Assembly: GCA_020201485.1 (NCBI GenBank) | Contig: JAIVGT010000243.1 | Location: 1 to 6,586, forward strand | Length of the DNA: 6,586 nucleotides | From: Halobacteriales archaeon | GTDB lineage: Archaea; Thermoplasmatota; SW-10-69-26; JACQPN01; JAIVGT01 | Reading direction: 5' to 3' | Part shown: in pieces, positions 4,517 to 6,586 of the stretch | Position numbering within the stretch: the stretch's first letter is position 1 | How the letters are laid out: every line of letters begins with the position of its first letter | Translations under genes and position numbers: made by a program | Notes under the pieces: model-generated | Told to the model about the DNA's origin: nothing | Databases searched by the model: none | The model's input: only the letters and a program-made list of their open reading frames with translations

Positions 4517-5820
4517 GTGGAGTCCCGAACCGGCGTGGATGGACGGTCTCGACACCTCGCCGCAATTCTCCTCCTCATCTTGGCGCTGCCCGCAGGAGCG
4601 ACGGGCGGGGTCATGACCTTCCACGGCTACGTTGTGAACAGCGTGACTGCATATGATGCTGGCTACGAGCATCTTGCAGAACCCATTGCCGCACCATGAG
4701 GTAATGGCATCATCCAATTGTCAGCGCATGTTCTCGCCGATGCAACCTCGAGGGCGCCCGCATTTATCACAACCAATGGGGGAGCGACATGGAGCTCTCT
4801 CCCACCGGGGCAAAACGAGCCTGGCGATGAAGGTGCAATCGTCGCGGACGAAAACGGCAACTCATGGATGCTCGACAATGGACCGCCCACGACAACCTCC
4901 TATTTCGCGTTGTATCATTGGTGCAACACTGGCATTGTTCAGTGCGACTATGAACCGAATGCTTGGGACCCAGCCGCAAATATTCAGTCTCAATGCACCG
5001 GCATCGTCGATAGACCTTGGCTTGCCTACGCAGGCGGAAACAAGCTCGTCATGGTCAATAACGGGGCTGACCCTGCTGACGAACTCCATTCAATGTTTCT
5101 TCAAGTTGGGACATACGATTCCGTATCGCACATGAAAGTTTGGAACATGTGTGCAGGTAAGGGCCTGACATCCGGGCCGCCCGCGGCGAGGATGGACGGC
5201 GTGTTTGCAGTCCCACAACTCCAGCCTCCCGGAAATGTGCCACACCACCTTCAAGTCGTCATCGGGACCAACCCCTCGGCCCTTGCAAGCGTCACTGCGT
5301 TTCCACTCGAAAACGGCGCGTGCAGTTTCAACATGGGCTGGGTTGCATTCAACAAGACTGGCACCCTTTTTGCCGCAGGAACGCCGGGCGACCGATCGTT
5401 CATCGCGGCCTATTCGCAGGATCTCGCCCACTTCAGCGCGCCGACGACGTTGAACGTGGACAGCTCGGTGCCGACAAGCCAGGTCATCGAATGGATGTGG
5501 ATGTCCGGAAACCCGCACGCCAACGCCGTTCTGGTCATGTTTGGTATGGGGCCTGTCAATCACTGCGATGATAGCGTAACATTCTACGCAGCCCACCTAG
5601 GTCTCAACGGTGGGCAACTCAGCCTCTCGGATTGGAGCCAAGTAACCGCAGGTCCCGTCAGCACGCTGTGCGGAGAGTTGATCTCGGCAACGTTGGGCGC
5701 TGACGGCCGCGCATATGTCCCAGTTTTTGCCAGCGCAAACAACATTCCGTGCTCGGAAGCCAGAACCCGCCTGAACAGCCAATCACGGTGTACGTTCAGG
5801 ATGGCGGTCCCGGGGCCTAG
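4517..5820 (+). pseudogene. secreted Asp-box (BNR) propeller protein, interrupted by in-frame TGA and a frameshift
   Basis: A GTG at 4517 or 4535 opens a Sec signal peptide (HLAAILLLILALPAGATG), then HLAEPIAAP, which looks like the start of blade one. TGA at 4697-4699 stops it after 60 residues. The same frame then continues with GNGIIQLSAHV, an Asp-box TTNGGATW (4769-4792), DEGAIVADENGNSWML, and DRPWLAYAGGNKLVMVNNG, all typical of BNR propellers in consecutive blades. This frame holds to about 5750. Between 5704 and 5757 the sensible protein passes into the -1 frame, giving NPPEQPITVYVQDGGPGA and TAG at 5818-5820. Without the shift, the frame runs nonsensically across the hairpin and the antisense of the next gene. 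Restored length is about 430 residues, normal for the family, with several cysteines as expected outside the cell. It could be a decaying gene, sequencing error or, less likely, recoding. Catalytic activity cannot be assigned. Confidence 0.68.
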
Positions 5821-5864
5821 TGAACCAACAGACGACGAGCAAAGAGAGAGCAGACGACAAGGAG

Positions 5865-5895
5865 AAAAACGCGAGCGGCCTCGAGCGGGCCGCTC
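5865..5895 (-). terminator. hairpin plus U-tract terminator for the minus-strand genes
   Basis: GAGCGGCC (5873-5880) and GGCCGCTC (5888-5895) pair over 8 bp with a 7-nt loop. On the minus strand the stem is followed after 3 nt by TTTTT (5869-5865) and a pyrimidine-rich tail. The 3' part of the stem covers the stop codon of the 40-residue gene. It looks like an intrinsic terminator for transcription coming from the right. The plus strand has no T-run after the stem. Confidence 0.65.
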
Positions 5896-6016
5896 ACGGG
5901 CGACGGGGCTGCTGCGGCACGAGGCGCTGTTCCCAGCGGCCTCGCATCCCCATGAGCCGCGCCGCCTGACGCAGGGCCTTCGGGTCCTGCTGCCAGTAGG
6001 GACCGGCGATGTCCAT
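5894..6016 (-). CDS. 40-residue small protein, function unknown
   Basis: ATG 6016-6014 to TGA 5896-5894 encodes 40 residues beginning MDIAGPYWQQDPKALRQAAR and ending QQPRRP. It is soluble, basic overall, with two Trp and a likely helix at 11-30. It starts 9 nt after the TGA of the larger upstream gene and is in the same frame, so ribosomes could reinitiate, or the stop could split one protein. It runs straight into a terminator hairpin, as expected for a last gene. Composition (several Gln, Trp, Arg, with G/C-ending codons) looks like coding sequence, but the length is too short for certainty and I recognise no family. Confidence 0.45.
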   Translation of the reverse strand: MDIAGPYWQQDPKALRQAARLMGMRGRWEQRLVPQQPRRP

Positions 6017-6025
6017 GGGCTCAGC

Positions 6026-6586
6026 TCAGGGGCCGTGCACCGCGCCGTCGGCGATGGCGCTCGCGCTCGCGGCCAGCTCGCCGCTCTGGTCCACCGCCAG
6101 GTCCGGCACCTCGACATCCGGGATGTCCAGGTGCGCCTGGGGCATGGCCAGGGCCGGGGTCTCGACGTGCTGGGCCGCGTCGATGCTGTCGAGGCTCACG
6201 AGCTGGGCCGCCTGCTTCGTGCTGAAGATGCCGGCGATGTCCACGCCCATCTGGCCGATGGCGTTCGCCGCGCCCTTCAGGCCGAGGTCGGCGCTGACCT
6301 GGAGCTTGCTGACCAGGCCGCCGATGCTGTCGAGCGCGCCGTTGAGGGCCGCCTCGAGCTGCGCGCCGAGGTCGTTGACCTCGTCCGTGTGGCTGCCGAC
6401 GTCGACGTGCTGGCTGACGCCCTTGCCCGCGTCCAGGCCGGCGATGCCGGCCGCGCTGCCGGCGTAGTCGCCGCCGAGCACGACGTCGTAGCTGCCGTCC
6501 GCGTTGCCCTTGATGCCGTAGTCGAGCTTCGCGCCGGCGTCGCTCTGCGAGGCCTGCGCGACCGCGCCGTTCGCCTGGGCCTGGGC
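6026..6586 (-). CDS. Ala/Gly/Asp-rich protein, C-terminal part, runs off the window
   Basis: The frame is open for 186 codons from the right edge to TGA at 6028-6026; the N-terminus lies outside. The protein is low in complexity: Ala, Gly, Asp, Ser, Val and Leu dominate, with no cysteine and almost no aromatics after the first 40 residues. A Gly/Asp/Tyr-rich stretch (YGIKGNADGSYDVVLGGDY) is followed by helical Ala/Leu/Asp segments (DLGAQLEAALNGALDSIGGL) and an acidic end containing HLDIPDVEVPDLAVD, an irregular run of D-(I/V/L)-P-like steps. Such composition fits a surface or extracellular protein, or a helical filament-like protein, but no domain is recognised. The complementary strand is also open here, as expected in GC-rich coding DNA, but gives a Ser/Trp/Ala-rich product without sense. 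The 40-residue gene follows on the same strand. Confidence 0.65.
   Translation of the reverse strand, partial: AQAQANGAVAQASQSDAGAKLDYGIKGNADGSYDVVLGGDYAGSAAGIAGLDAGKGVSQHVDVGSHTDEVNDLGAQLEAALNGALDSIGGLVSKLQVSADLGLKGAANAIGQMGVDIAGIFSTKQAAQLVSLDSIDAAQHVETPALAMPQAHLDIPDVEVPDLAVDQSGELAASASAIADGAVHGP

Noticed and set aside
4697..4699. TGA as selenocysteine or tryptophan codon
   Set aside because: Other genes in the window end cleanly at TGA, no SECIS-like structure is evident by eye, and the position fits a variable turn residue, not a redox site. Kept only as a low-probability option.
5758..6586. Continuation of the propeller frame to the right edge on the plus strand
   Set aside because: After about 5757 the product is Arg/Ala/Val-rich, crosses a terminator hairpin and is antisense to a better-looking minus-strand gene. 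The -1 frame gives a natural C-terminus.
1..6586. CRISPR array, tRNA, rRNA, insertion sequence or phage genes
   Set aside because: No regularly spaced repeats, no cloverleaf or rRNA-like stretch, and no transposase, integrase or phage motifs were seen on either strand.

Overview
The window looks like a piece of a GC-rich archaeal chromosome, probably of the Thermoplasmatota kind, although this is an inference and no rRNA or marker gene is present. Three things point that way. Several first-of-unit genes have an AT-rich octamer about 26-28 nt before the start codon, as in leaderless archaeal transcripts. A Shine-Dalgarno sequence is clear only inside the presumed operon. Much of the coding capacity goes to secreted Asp-box (BNR) propeller proteins and small two-helix membrane or zinc-ribbon proteins. 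A GC-rich bacterium is not excluded.

Layout. (1) Positions 1-943, minus strand, moderate GC: a small secreted protein (943-521), then in the same reading frame after a TAG an Asp-box propeller protein (505 to the window edge). (2) Positions 1008-3960, very GC-rich: a MobA/MocA-like nucleotidyltransferase on the minus strand, divergent from a plus-strand unit of a PIN-domain protein with an N-terminal cysteine cluster, an ACT_7 (CASTOR-like) protein and a tandem-repeat DUF2267 protein, closed by a strong hairpin. After it come a zinc-ribbon protein with an Ala/Pro linker and a 54-residue membrane protein whose start codon directly follows a perfect 8-bp hairpin. (3) Positions 4096-5820, plus strand, moderate GC again: a second small secreted protein followed by a second Asp-box propeller gene. 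The propeller gene is broken by an in-frame TGA and by a one-base frameshift near its 3' end. (4) Positions 5865-6586, minus strand, GC-rich: the C-terminus of an Ala/Gly/Asp-rich protein, a 40-residue small protein, and a hairpin plus U-tract terminator.

The core genes look like a chromosomal set of nucleotide, RNA and metabolite-sensing proteins. The two flanking secreted modules share one layout (small signal-peptide protein, then propeller) and a different base composition. They may be related accessory units for cell-surface or extracellular functions, acquired or evolving separately from the core. The most notable observations are the interrupted propeller genes, the sharp composition mosaic, and the compact divergent promoter between the nucleotidyltransferase and PIN genes. 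I found no CRISPR array, tRNA, rRNA, transposase or clearly new defence system.
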